64,000 nucleotides of DNA from a gamma proteobacterium endosymbiont of Lamellibrachia anaximandri (GTDB lineage: Bacteria > Pseudomonadota > Gammaproteobacteria > Chromatiales > Chromatiaceae): positions 116,991 through 180,990 of the forward strand of contig JAESPD010000002.1 of assembly GCA_016756855.1 (NCBI GenBank), written 5' to 3'. The position numbers and the translations under genes are program-made. The notes below the pieces were generated by a model. That model searched no databases. It was given only the letters and a program-made list of their open reading frames with translations, and had not been told where the DNA came from. Below, piece by piece: positions 47,086 through 55,970 of this stretch (positions are counted from its first letter, which is position 1; every line of letters begins with the position of its first letter).

Positions 47086-48000
47086 ATGAGTGATATTGTG
47101 CAGTGGTTATCGAAGACGCTTTCGGAATGGCTGGTCAGAGATGGCCCACCACCCAACTCTCCATTGTGCGATTTCAAACGCCTCAGTTTTGAGTTACGCC
47201 CCGGTGATGTCCTTTTGGTGGAGGGACGCAGCAGGGTCAGTGAGGTGATCAAAATCATCACCCAAAGCTCCTGGACCCACTCGGCCATCTACATCGGCAG
47301 GCTGTACGATATCAGCGATCCCGACCTGCAGGCTCTGGTCGCAAAGCACTTTCAGGGCGATCCCAGTGAACAATTGATGGTCGAGTCTCTTCTACATGAA
47401 GGAACCATCGTTGCCCCGGTATCCAAGTACCACATGGATCACCTGCGTATCTGCCGCCCAACAGGACTTGAACCGGATGACGCTCATGCAGTGATAGGCC
47501 ATGCAATACGCGGCCTTGGAAGCGGCTACGATGTACGCCACCTGCTTGACCTGGCCCGCTTCTTCTTTCCCTGGGCGATACTGCCGCGACGCTGGCGATC
47601 CAGTCTCTTTGAACATAATGCAGGCGATCCCACCCGCACGGTCTGCTCCTGCCTGTTGGCTGAGGCGTTTAATCAGGTGAATTTTCCCATCCTGCCGTTT
47701 ATCGATCGCAGCGATGACGGCAGCATCCGTTTTTTCAAACGCAATCCAAGGCTCTTCACGCCCAAGGATTTCGACTACTCCCCCTATTTCAACATCATCA
47801 AATACCCGTTTCTCGGGTTGGACGACTTGGGTGTCTATCGGCGTCTGCCTTGGTGCGATGAGGCGATGATGTACAACGACAATGAGTCTGAATTCACGGA
47901 ACAGGCGCAGAACTACTGCGAACCCTGCGCCACGGTGACACAACTGCATGAGGTGAAACCAAAAACCGGAGATGAAACGTATCAGCAGTTAGAGAATTAA
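47086..48000 (+). CDS. YiiX/YebB-like permuted papain-fold hydrolase
   Basis: The 304-residue protein shows the circularly permuted NlpC/P60 arrangement of the YiiX/YebB (poxvirus G6R-like) family: RPGDVLLVEGRSRVSEVI, a His in SSWTHSAIYIG, a Glu in MVESLLHEGT, and the Cys in TVCSCLLAEAF. This is a cysteine amidase or lipid-acyl hydrolase fold; the substrate is unknown. There is no signal peptide. It is monocistronic, with an A+T-rich 285-bp region upstream and a MITE-like element downstream. Confidence 0.82.
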   Translation: MSDIVQWLSKTLSEWLVRDGPPPNSPLCDFKRLSFELRPGDVLLVEGRSRVSEVIKIITQSSWTHSAIYIGRLYDISDPDLQALVAKHFQGDPSEQLMVESLLHEGTIVAPVSKYHMDHLRICRPTGLEPDDAHAVIGHAIRGLGSGYDVRHLLDLARFFFPWAILPRRWRSSLFEHNAGDPTRTVCSCLLAEAFNQVNFPILPFIDRSDDGSIRFFKRNPRLFTPKDFDYSPYFNIIKYPFLGLDDLGVYRRLPWCDEAMMYNDNESEFTEQAQNYCEPCATVTQLHEVKPKTGDETYQQLEN

Positions 48001-48006
48001 ACCTAA

Positions 48007-48075
48007 GGAGCCTCTGATTAATTGTCATTTCTCACTACGTTCGAAATGACAATGACCCAATTGATCAGAGGCTCC
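48007..48075. mobile_element. 69-bp MITE-like element with CTAA target duplication
   Basis: GGAGCCTCTGAT (48007-48018) and ATCAGAGGCTCC (48064-48075) are perfect 12-bp terminal inverted repeats. Inside, ATTGTCATTTC and GAAATGACAAT form a second 11-bp stem. The element is flanked on both sides by CTAA (48003-48006 and 48076-48079), a 4-bp YTAR duplication as made by IS5-group transposases. No transposase is encoded, so it is a non-autonomous element. Confidence 0.75.
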
Positions 48076-48110
48076 CTAACGTAAAGCTGCGCAGCAGCGG
48101 GAGCGTGAAG

Positions 48111-50588
48111 ATGGCGGCAATAGGCACTCTTCTGATTCTGATCGTCCTGTGGGCACTGGCCTACAGTTCAGCCAAGGCTATCGTCTGGGTTTTACTACCC
48201 CCTGCTCTGCTCCTCTCCCTGCAGTTGGGTGGCCTGATCGGCGCATTCGGGGCAACTGTCTCCTGGATCGCCTACGGCACTGGTATGTTTTTCTACCTGC
48301 TTCCGGGCCTGCGTCTTCGCTTGATAAGCGGACCGCTGTTGAGGCAATTCCGGCGTGTCATGCCCGCCATGTCATCAACAGAGCGTGAGGCATTGCACGC
48401 TGGAAACGTGTGGTGGGATGGTGAACTCTTCAGCGGCCAACCCAATTGGCAACGCCTGCTGGAACAGCCCGGACCCCAGTTGACGGAACAGGAACAGGCC
48501 TTCATCGACGGGCCGGTCGAACGACTCTGTAAAATGCTGGACGACTGGCAGATCACCCATCACGACAAGGATCTTCCGAAAGCGGTCTGGGCATTTATCA
48601 AGCAGTCGGGCCTCTTCGGCATGATCATCCCCCGCGCCTATGGCGGTCTTGAGTTCTCCGCCCTTGCCCACTCCACCATTGTGATGAAGATTTCCAGCCG
48701 CAGTATCGCTGCAGCCGTCACAGTGATGGTCCCAAACTCCCTGGGACCGGCAAAGCTGCTGCTGCACTATGGGACCCAGACGCAAAAAGAGCGTTATCTC
48801 AGAAGACTGGCCAAAGGTGAGGAGGTCCCCTGCTTTGCCCTTACCGGCCCAGATGCCGGCAGTGATGCAGGTGCGATACCCGATAGCGGGGTGGTCACCA
48901 ATGGCGAGTTTAATGGCCAACGGATACTCGGTATCCGTCTCAACTGGGAGAAGCGCTATATCACGCTGGGTCCGGTGGCCACGCTCATTGGACTGGCCTT
49001 CAAGCTTTATGATCCTGATCACCTGCTTGGCAGTGACACCGCCCTGGGAATCACAGTTGCATTGATTCCCAGTGAAACGAAAGGTGTTGAAATCGGGCAG
49101 CGCCACATGCCACTGAACATCCCGTTCCAGAATGGCCCCATCCGGGGTAAAGATGTCTTTATCCCCCTCGACTGGGTGATTGGTGAACAGTCCGGCATCG
49201 GCCAGGGGTGGCGGATGTTGGTTGAGAGCCTCTCCGAAGGACGCGGTATCTCACTACCCGCACTGGCAACCGGGGCCGGCAAGGCAGCCAGCCGCTACAC
49301 CGGCACCTACGCTGCGGTCCGCCGTCAGTTCGGACAACCCATCGGCAACTTCGAGGGTGTCGAGGAGGCGCTTGCCAGAATCGCTGGCAGCACCTATCAG
49401 ATGGATGCCGCCCGATTGCTGACAGTGAGTGCGCTCGACAGTGGTGAAAAACCGTCGGTGATCTCCGCCATCGTGAAATACCACCTCACAGAACGCTATC
49501 GCCAGGTGGTCAATGATGCGATGGATATCCAGGGCGGCAGCGGTATCTGCCTGGGACCACGTAACCTCATGGGCCGTGTCTATCAGGCAATTCCCATTGC
49601 TATCACAGTGGAAGGGGCAAATATCCTGACCCGCAGCATGATCATCTTTGGTCAGGGCGCAATTCGCTGCCACCCCTACATCCTGCAGGAGTTTTCCGCC
49701 GCGCAGGAGCAGGAGTGGAAGCGTGCGTTGAGTACCTTCGACAAGGCGCTCTTCGGACACATTGGTTTCCTTGTCACCAATCTGGCACGCACGTTTTGGC
49801 TCGGCATCACTCGTGGTCGTTTCTCCGGGCGCCCCGTGAAGGGTGTGGCTGGGCACTATTTCCAGCAGCTCAACTGGATGAGTGCCGCCTTCGCGCTATC
49901 GGCGGATCTTGCACTGATGACCCTGGGCGGCGCACTCAAGCGCAAAGAGCGTCTCTCTGCGCGGTTGGGTGACCTGCTGAGCGAACTCTACATTGCCAGT
50001 GCCGCCCTCAAGCACTATATCGACGGGCATCAGCGCTTTGCCGATATTCCACTGCTGCAGTGGGCGATGGAGGACTCTCTCTATCGGATGCAGAAGGCCT
50101 TTATCGGCATCTTTCGCAATCTGCCGTTCCGCCCCTTGGCATGGATAGTAAGACTGCTCACCTTCCCCACAGGACTGCCTTACCACAAACCATCAGACCG
50201 CCTGGACCACGCCGTAGCAGGTGCCATTCTGCAGCCGGGTGAGGCAAGGGCGCGTCTTACCGCCGGGATATTTCTCAGCAACGATCTCCACGAACCTGTG
50301 GCGCGCCTCGACCAGGCGTTAGCCGCCGTAGTGGCATCGGCCCCAATCGAGAAGACACTGCGACAGGCACGACGGGTCGGACAGATTCACCCCGGCTCAA
50401 ACGAAGTGATGGTCGCCGAAGCGGTGGAGATCGGCATCCTCACGCAGAGCGATGCCCAGCTCGTGCTGGAGACGCAGAGGTTAAGAGACCAAGTTATACA
50501 GGTAGACGCTTTTGACGATCTATCGTCAAGAAACAAGGAAAAATCCCCGCAGGGTGGGAGATCGATCAGACATCTTGGTGCTGCGTAG
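48111..50588 (+). CDS. fadE: Acyl-CoA dehydrogenase FadE
   Basis: First oxidation step of fatty-acid beta-oxidation. The 825-residue protein is of the long FadE class (E. coli 814): hydrophobic N-terminal membrane segments (about 1-65), then the acyl-CoA dehydrogenase fold with IIPRAYGGLEFS, CFALTGPDAGSDAGAI, RRQFGQPIGNFEGVEEALARIAG (shortened) and the FadE-specific C-terminal domain. GGGAG precedes the ATG at 48111 by 7 bases; the GTG at 48105 is less likely. Its TAG stop lies in the first GTAG of an interspersed repeat. It begins the fad cluster. Confidence 0.95.
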   Translation: MAAIGTLLILIVLWALAYSSAKAIVWVLLPPALLLSLQLGGLIGAFGATVSWIAYGTGMFFYLLPGLRLRLISGPLLRQFRRVMPAMSSTEREALHAGNVWWDGELFSGQPNWQRLLEQPGPQLTEQEQAFIDGPVERLCKMLDDWQITHHDKDLPKAVWAFIKQSGLFGMIIPRAYGGLEFSALAHSTIVMKISSRSIAAAVTVMVPNSLGPAKLLLHYGTQTQKERYLRRLAKGEEVPCFALTGPDAGSDAGAIPDSGVVTNGEFNGQRILGIRLNWEKRYITLGPVATLIGLAFKLYDPDHLLGSDTALGITVALIPSETKGVEIGQRHMPLNIPFQNGPIRGKDVFIPLDWVIGEQSGIGQGWRMLVESLSEGRGISLPALATGAGKAASRYTGTYAAVRRQFGQPIGNFEGVEEALARIAGSTYQMDAARLLTVSALDSGEKPSVISAIVKYHLTERYRQVVNDAMDIQGGSGICLGPRNLMGRVYQAIPIAITVEGANILTRSMIIFGQGAIRCHPYILQEFSAAQEQEWKRALSTFDKALFGHIGFLVTNLARTFWLGITRGRFSGRPVKGVAGHYFQQLNWMSAAFALSADLALMTLGGALKRKERLSARLGDLLSELYIASAALKHYIDGHQRFADIPLLQWAMEDSLYRMQKAFIGIFRNLPFRPLAWIVRLLTFPTGLPYHKPSDRLDHAVAGAILQPGEARARLTAGIFLSNDLHEPVARLDQALAAVVASAPIEKTLRQARRVGQIHPGSNEVMVAEAVEIGILTQSDAQLVLETQRLRDQVIQVDAFDDLSSRNKEKSPQGGRSIRHLGAA

Positions 50589-50670
50589 GCCCGATCAAGC
50601 TTGCGGATCGGGTAATCCGGGATTGGTACAAAGACTCGCTGCCGGATCCGCTGCGCTTGATCCGGCCTAC
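50585..50670. repeat. Interspersed palindromic repeat, full copy at the fadE 3' end
   Basis: Left arm begins GTAGGCCCGATCAAGC and right arm ends GCGCTTGATCCGGCCTAC, with about 30 bases between. The first GTAG holds the fadE stop codon (50586-50588). The thiolase gene starts 36 bases after the right arm. Confidence 0.8.
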
Positions 50671-50705
50671 GGCGAATTAGTTTCATGTTTTGGAGGAGAT
50701 GGAGA

Positions 50706-51995
50706 ATGGAAGAGAAGAGACCTGTCTATATCGTGGATGGCAGCCGTACACCGTTCATCAAGATGAAAGGTTATCCCGGCCCCTTCCAGGCCTCCGATCT
50801 TGCGGTTGCCGCAGGCCGGCCACTGCTGGCCCGACACAATTTCAGTCCTGCCCAACTGGATGAAGTCATCCTCGGATGCGTCTCCTCCGGCCCGGATGAG
50901 GTCAATATCGCCCGGGTTGCCGCGCTGCGCATCGGCTGCGGTGACAGGGTGCCTGCCTGGACTGTACAGCGTAACTGCGCCTCGGGATTACAGGCGTTGG
51001 ACAGTGCCGCGCAAAACATCGCCACCGGGCGAAGTGATCTGGTTCTGGCCGGCGGCACCGAGGCGATGAGTCACCACCCGGTACTGATCAACGACCGTAT
51101 GCTCAACTGGCTGGCCCAGTGGAACCGTGCCAAGAGCTTCACCGCCCGAAGCCGACAACTTGCCGCCCTGCGTCCCCACCATTTTCAACTGATCATCGCA
51201 CTGCTGCGAGGCCTGACCGACCCGATCGTCGGCCTCTCCATGGGACAGACTGCGGAAAAACTCGCATGGCGCTTCAACATCAGTCGTGAGGCGATGGATG
51301 CCTTTGCCCTTTTGAGTCACCAGCATCTCGCACAGGCCGTCAATGACAAACGTCTGAATGAGATCGAACCAATCTTCGACAGCAAGGGTAATCTCTACGA
51401 GACGGATGAGGGTCTGCGAATCGACAGTGACATGGAAAAACTGGCCCGTCTGCGAGCGGTTTTCGACCGCCCGGTCGGCAAGGTTACTGCCGGCAACAGC
51501 GCTCAGGTGACTGACGGCGCCGCCCTGTTGTTACTCGCATCCGAAGGTGCCGTCGAACAACACCATCTGCCGGTACTTGGCCGCATCATCGATACTGAAT
51601 GGAGTGCGCTCGATCCCAGCCAGATGGGGCTGGGCCCGGTGCATGCCATGGCCCGGTTGTTGCGGCGCAGAAACCTGGAGAGTGAAGCCATCGATTACTG
51701 GGAGATCAATGAAGCCTTCGCAGCCCAGGTACTCGCCTGCCTCGCCGCCTGGAAGGATGCCGATTACATGCAGGATAGAGTGGGTATAGACAGACCGCTC
51801 GCGCCTATCCCCAGGGATCGGCTGAATGTGGATGGCGGCGCCATCAGCATCGGCCACCCAGTCGGTGCAAGCGGCGCGCGACTGGTGCTGCATCTCATAA
51901 AGACCCTGCATCAAAATAATGCGCAGACCGGTGTGGCGAGTCTCTGTATCGGTGGAGGTCAGGGCGGCGCAATGCTGGTGGAGGCGGTGAAATGA
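50706..51995 (+). CDS. fadI: Acetyl-CoA acyltransferase (beta-oxidation thiolase, FadI-type)
   Basis: Thiolytic cleavage of 3-ketoacyl-CoA. The 429-residue protein has the nucleophile Cys91 in QRNCASGLQAL, GGTEAMSHHPVL, the catalytic His in SIGHPVGASGARL and the second Cys in SLCIGGGQGGAM. It is longer than FadA (about 390) and, with its partner, matches the FadI class. The ATG at 50706 follows a GGAGGAGATGGAGA region; an ATG at 50685 is less likely. It overlaps the next gene by four bases (ATGA). Confidence 0.93.
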   Translation: MEEKRPVYIVDGSRTPFIKMKGYPGPFQASDLAVAAGRPLLARHNFSPAQLDEVILGCVSSGPDEVNIARVAALRIGCGDRVPAWTVQRNCASGLQALDSAAQNIATGRSDLVLAGGTEAMSHHPVLINDRMLNWLAQWNRAKSFTARSRQLAALRPHHFQLIIALLRGLTDPIVGLSMGQTAEKLAWRFNISREAMDAFALLSHQHLAQAVNDKRLNEIEPIFDSKGNLYETDEGLRIDSDMEKLARLRAVFDRPVGKVTAGNSAQVTDGAALLLLASEGAVEQHHLPVLGRIIDTEWSALDPSQMGLGPVHAMARLLRRRNLESEAIDYWEINEAFAAQVLACLAAWKDADYMQDRVGIDRPLAPIPRDRLNVDGGAISIGHPVGASGARLVLHLIKTLHQNNAQTGVASLCIGGGQGGAMLVEAVK

Positions 51996-52807
51996 AGAAA
52001 CACTGGAAATTGGAACGAACCTCTGACGGCGTCGCTTGGCTCCATTTCGACCACGCCGACTCGCCGGTCAACATCCTCTCCACAGAAGCCTTTGAGCAGT
52101 TCGATGGCATACTGGCGGAGATCGAGGCCGATCCCCCCAAGGGGTTGATCATCCTTTCCGATAAAAAGTCTGGATTCATCGCCGGTGCAGATGTCAAAAA
52201 CTTCCGCAAGGCCCAGCAGCCCGACCAGGTTGAGGCACACATCCACCAGGTTCACAGAATATTCCAACGTCTGGAGGATCTGGCCTGTCCCACCCTGGCG
52301 CTGATTCATGGCTTCTGCCTCGGTGGTGGTCTCGAACTTGCCCTCGCCTGCGACTATCGCATTGCGCGGGATGACGAGGGAACCCGCCTCTCCTTCCCCG
52401 AAGTCCGGCTCGGTATCTTTCCCGGATATGGCGGGAGTGTGCGCAGCATCCGTCTGCTCGGTCCTGTTCCGGCAATGAAATTCATGCTGGGAGGACGCAG
52501 CATCAGTGGGCGCAGCGCAAAACGGTTGGGGTTGGTGGATCAAACGGCACCGGAGCGCCAACTGAAACATGCCGCAGCACAGTTGCTGAACTCGGCGCCA
52601 CCACCCCATCAACCGGCAAGCTGGCAAAAACTGTTGAACATTGCCCCTGCACGTCAATTGCTTGCACCGATACTACACAGAGCGACGGCCAAAAAGGTTC
52701 GCAAGGCGCACTACCCCGCCCCCTTCGCATTGATCGATCACTGGCGTGTACCGGGGGAAACGAGCAGGCCATGTTTACCAGTGAGGCGGCAAATCTGGGC
52801 CAGCTGA
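51992..52807 (+). CDS. fadJ: FadJ N-terminal part: enoyl-CoA hydratase (frame 1)
   Basis: Crotonase-fold half of the multifunctional FadJ. It has SGFIAGADVKNF (oxyanion), HGFCLGGGLELALACDYRIA and FPEVRLGIFPGYGG with both catalytic Glu residues. The frame is normal to about residue 254 (APFALIDHWR), then reads 18 unrelated residues and stops at 52807. The expected continuation lies in the overlapping -1 frame. The break is at a run of five G (52753-52757). Confidence 0.9.
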   Translation: MKKHWKLERTSDGVAWLHFDHADSPVNILSTEAFEQFDGILAEIEADPPKGLIILSDKKSGFIAGADVKNFRKAQQPDQVEAHIHQVHRIFQRLEDLACPTLALIHGFCLGGGLELALACDYRIARDDEGTRLSFPEVRLGIFPGYGGSVRSIRLLGPVPAMKFMLGGRSISGRSAKRLGLVDQTAPERQLKHAAAQLLNSAPPPHQPASWQKLLNIAPARQLLAPILHRATAKKVRKAHYPAPFALIDHWRVPGETSRPCLPVRRQIWAS

Positions 52808-54018
52808 TCACCGGCCCAACGGCGCAAAATCTGATTCGGGTCTTCTTCCTGCAGGAGCGTCTCAAATCGGTTGCCGCTGGTATCGACTTCAAATCCCGGC
52901 AAGTGCATGTCATCGGCGGTGGCATCATGGGGGGCGACATCGCTGCATGGTGCGCCCTGAAGGGTCAGCGGGTCACGCTGCAGGATCGGGAGGCGAAATT
53001 CCTCACCCAGGCAATAAAGCGCGCCCACAAACTGTTTCAACGCAAACTGAAGTCCAAACGGTTGGTTCAGGCCGCCATGGACCGCTTGATGCCTGACCCC
53101 AGAGGCTACGGTGTAAAGCACGCAGATGTGGTCGTCGAAGCGATATACGAGGATCTTGAGGCCAAACAGACCCTGTTCCGCGATCTTGAATCAAAAGTGG
53201 GACCGGACACCCTGCTCGCCACCAATACCTCCAGCATTCCACTGGAGAGTATCGGTGAAGCACTCGAAAACCCTGAGCGTCTGATCGGACTGCACTTCTT
53301 CAACCCGGTGGCGAAGATGCAGCTGATCGAAGTGGTTTCCGGCAGAGTGACCGATCCCCTGTTAATGCAAAAAGGCGCCGCCTTCTCCCGCAGCATCGAC
53401 CGCCTTCCCCTGCCGGCCAGAAGCAGTCCAGGATTTCTGGTCAATCGCATCCTGATGCCCTATCTGCTGGAAGCCATAGAGCTGCTGGGGGAAGGAGTTC
53501 CAGGCCCGCTGATCGACAATGCCGCCACCCGCTTTGGCATGCCGATGGGTCCCGTGGAACTGGCAGACCGGGTCGGACTCGATATCTGTCTTGCCGTGGC
53601 GAACAAGCTGGCGCCTGTGTTCAATCTTGAGGTGCCGGAACAGCTGCATGTGATGGTCGATCAGAAACAGTTGGGGGTAAAAACCGGTGCTGGCTTCTAT
53701 CGCTACGAGAAGGGCAAGGCCATCAAGGAGAACCTGGATAGCCAGTTTCACGCGCCAAATGATCTGGCTGACCGAATGATCTTTCGTCTGCTCAATGAAG
53801 CTGTGGCCTGCCTGCGTGAACATGTGGTCGAAGATGAGGATCTGCTGGATGCCGGTATCATTTTCGGCACCGGCTTTGCCCCTTTCCGCGGCGGCCCAAT
53901 GCACTACATCCACAGCGGTGGATTAACACGTATGCGTCAACGCCTGAATGAACTGGAACAGTTGCACGGCGACCAGTTTCATCCGGACTCCGGCTGGACT
54001 AACTTGAGTGGTGCCTGA
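52771..54018 (+). CDS. fadJ: FadJ C-terminal part: 3-hydroxyacyl-CoA dehydrogenase (-1 frame)
   Basis: NAD-dependent dehydrogenase half of FadJ. It has the linker EAANLGQLITGPTAQNLIRV, the NAD motif VIGGGIMGGDIA, TNTSSIPL, the catalytic GLHFFNPVAKMQLIEVV and GFAPFRGGPMHYI. The first ATG (52771) lies inside the region where homologous sequence has already begun in this frame (GNEQAMFTSEA), so this is the second half of a split gene, not an independent start. All catalytic residues are intact. No good ribosome-binding site precedes 52771. Confidence 0.9.
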   Translation: MFTSEAANLGQLITGPTAQNLIRVFFLQERLKSVAAGIDFKSRQVHVIGGGIMGGDIAAWCALKGQRVTLQDREAKFLTQAIKRAHKLFQRKLKSKRLVQAAMDRLMPDPRGYGVKHADVVVEAIYEDLEAKQTLFRDLESKVGPDTLLATNTSSIPLESIGEALENPERLIGLHFFNPVAKMQLIEVVSGRVTDPLLMQKGAAFSRSIDRLPLPARSSPGFLVNRILMPYLLEAIELLGEGVPGPLIDNAATRFGMPMGPVELADRVGLDICLAVANKLAPVFNLEVPEQLHVMVDQKQLGVKTGAGFYRYEKGKAIKENLDSQFHAPNDLADRMIFRLLNEAVACLREHVVEDEDLLDAGIIFGTGFAPFRGGPMHYIHSGGLTRMRQRLNELEQLHGDQFHPDSGWTNLSGA

Positions 54019-54019
54019 C

Positions 54020-55888
54020 ATGCTATTCTTTGATACAAACCATGCGGATACATCGGCTTCCAAACCGGTGCGAGATAACGGCAATCACAATCACGGAATG
54101 GATGAGATGAGGGAACAGAAGACCGACTATATTCTGCTCAAGGAGGCAGATACACTGGGCGCGCTTTTTCAGGAACGGATTCGTCGTACACCTGATACTG
54201 TCGCCTACACCCAATTCGATCCGGCATCGGAAAGCTGGCAGGATATGACCTGGCGTGAGATGGGAGGTGAAGTCGCCCGCTGGCAGGCAGCCCTCCAACA
54301 GGAGGATCTGCAACCTGGCGAACGGGTCGCCCTGATGCTGCGCAACTGCCGCGAGTGGGTCATGTTCGACCTGGCCGCCCAGGGACTGGGGCTGGTTACC
54401 GTTCCCATCTACACCAACGACCGCCCGGAGAATATCGGTTACATTCTGCAGGATGCAGGCGTCCGCCTGTTACTGCTGGAAGGAGATGAGCAGTGGCAGA
54501 ACCTGCAACAGATTCGTCACCAGTTGGCAGGACTCAACCGTATCCTGACCATTGAACCCGTCGATCCCATGGGACTGCAGCCACGCCTGGCCTCCCTGGC
54601 CGACTGGCTGCCCGCAGAAGCGGGGGGATATGAGGCGGCGGATATTGCTTCCGATGCCCTTGCCTCTCTCGTCTATACCTCAGGAACAACCGGGCGCTCG
54701 AAAGGTGTCATGCTCAGCCACAGCAATATCCTCTGGAACATAGAGGCTGGGTTGAAGCTCATCACCATCTATCCCTCTGACCGCTTTCTCTCCTTCCTGC
54801 CACTCTCCCACACCCTGGAACGCACCGTCGGCTACTACATGCCGATCGCGGTCGGCGCCAATGTCGCCTATGCCAGGTCCATCCCGCAATTGGGAGAGGA
54901 TCTGATGGAGCTAAAGCCGACGATTATGATCTCCGTGCCGCGTATCTTTGAACGTGTCTACGCCAAGATACAGGCAAAGCTGGCGGACGATTCCGCGGTT
55001 GCCCGCAAGCTGTTCAATGCAGCCATCGAGACAGGCTGGCTGCGATTTGAACATGACCAGGGCCGGGCGCCCTGGAGCGCAAAACTGGCACTCTGGCCGC
55101 TCTATAACAAACTGGTGGCCAGTAAGATTCAGGCCAAGCTTGGGGGGCGTCTGCGTATCGCCGTCTCCGGTGGCGCGGCTCTGACCCCAGAGATCGCCAA
55201 GCTCTTCATCGGGCTGGGTGTGCCGATCCTGCAGGGATATGGCCTGACTGAGACCAGTCCGATCATTACTGCAAATCCGCTGGAGGATAATGTTCCCGCC
55301 AGCGTCGGCAGAGTGCTGCCGGGTATAGAGACAAAGATCGGCGAAAACGACGAACTGCTCTCCCGCAGCCCAAGCGTGATGCTGGGCTATTGGAATAATC
55401 CGGAAGCGACTTCAGACGTCGTCGACAGTGAAGGCTGGCTGCATACAGGCGACAAGGTCAGAATCGAGAATGAACACATTTTCATCACCGGACGTCTCAA
55501 AGAGATCATTGTGCTGGCCAATGGCGAAAAAGTCCCGCCTGCCGATATGGAGATGTGTATTGACCTTGATGCGCTCTTTGAACAGGCAATGGTCATCGGC
55601 GAAGGAAAACCCTTTCTCACCGCGCTCATCGTACTCAATAAGGAGGCCTGCAAAGCGGAGTCGATCGATCCAACCGATAGCAGCGAACAGCAACTCGAAC
55701 TGTTGACGGCGCGCGTCGCAAGCCATCTGGGCAGTTTTCCCGGCTACGCCAGGATTCGTCGTATCGCACTCGTCCAGGAGCCTTGGACCCCTGAGAACGG
55801 GCTGATTACACCAACGCTGAAACTGCGTCGCAGCCGTATCCTGGAGCAGCATTCCGCCGAGGTCGAGACGCTCTATTCGGGGCATTGA
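54020..55888 (+). CDS. Long-chain fatty acid-CoA ligase (AMP-forming)
   Basis: Activates fatty acids with ATP and CoA for the fad pathway. The protein (622 residues from 54020) has the P-loop VYTSGTTGRSKGVMLSH, ILQGYGLTETSP, GWLHTGDKVRI and GRLKEIIVLANGEKVPP, the FAA1/FadD15-like long-chain class. The start is uncertain: ATG 54020 is two bases after the fadJ stop, while ATG 54107, with GGA 9 bases before it, would begin MREQKTDYILLKEADTLG. Homology supports a start no later than 54107. It ends the fad cluster. Confidence 0.93.
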   Translation: MLFFDTNHADTSASKPVRDNGNHNHGMDEMREQKTDYILLKEADTLGALFQERIRRTPDTVAYTQFDPASESWQDMTWREMGGEVARWQAALQQEDLQPGERVALMLRNCREWVMFDLAAQGLGLVTVPIYTNDRPENIGYILQDAGVRLLLLEGDEQWQNLQQIRHQLAGLNRILTIEPVDPMGLQPRLASLADWLPAEAGGYEAADIASDALASLVYTSGTTGRSKGVMLSHSNILWNIEAGLKLITIYPSDRFLSFLPLSHTLERTVGYYMPIAVGANVAYARSIPQLGEDLMELKPTIMISVPRIFERVYAKIQAKLADDSAVARKLFNAAIETGWLRFEHDQGRAPWSAKLALWPLYNKLVASKIQAKLGGRLRIAVSGGAALTPEIAKLFIGLGVPILQGYGLTETSPIITANPLEDNVPASVGRVLPGIETKIGENDELLSRSPSVMLGYWNNPEATSDVVDSEGWLHTGDKVRIENEHIFITGRLKEIIVLANGEKVPPADMEMCIDLDALFEQAMVIGEGKPFLTALIVLNKEACKAESIDPTDSSEQQLELLTARVASHLGSFPGYARIRRIALVQEPWTPENGLITPTLKLRRSRILEQHSAEVETLYSGH

Positions 55889-55935
55889 TAGCGTTACACT
55901 GGAGTGCCTGCGAGACGATTTTATCCTTGTAGCAA

Positions 55936-55959
55936 CCCCGCCATCCATTCGCGGCGGGG
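55936..55959. repeat. Hairpin in the convergent gap after the acyl-CoA synthetase gene
   Basis: CCCCGCC (55936-55942) and GGCGGGG (55953-55959) form a perfect 7-bp G+C stem with a 10-base loop, 47 bases after the ligase stop and 12 before the chemoreceptor stop. Without a T-run it is only terminator-like. Confidence 0.4.
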
Positions 55960-55970
55960 CGCTCCTGTCA

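Noticed and set aside
52771..54018. Independent 3-hydroxyacyl-CoA dehydrogenase gene
   Set aside because: FadJ-like sequence in this frame already begins upstream of its first ATG, right at the G run, so it is the second half of a split fadJ.
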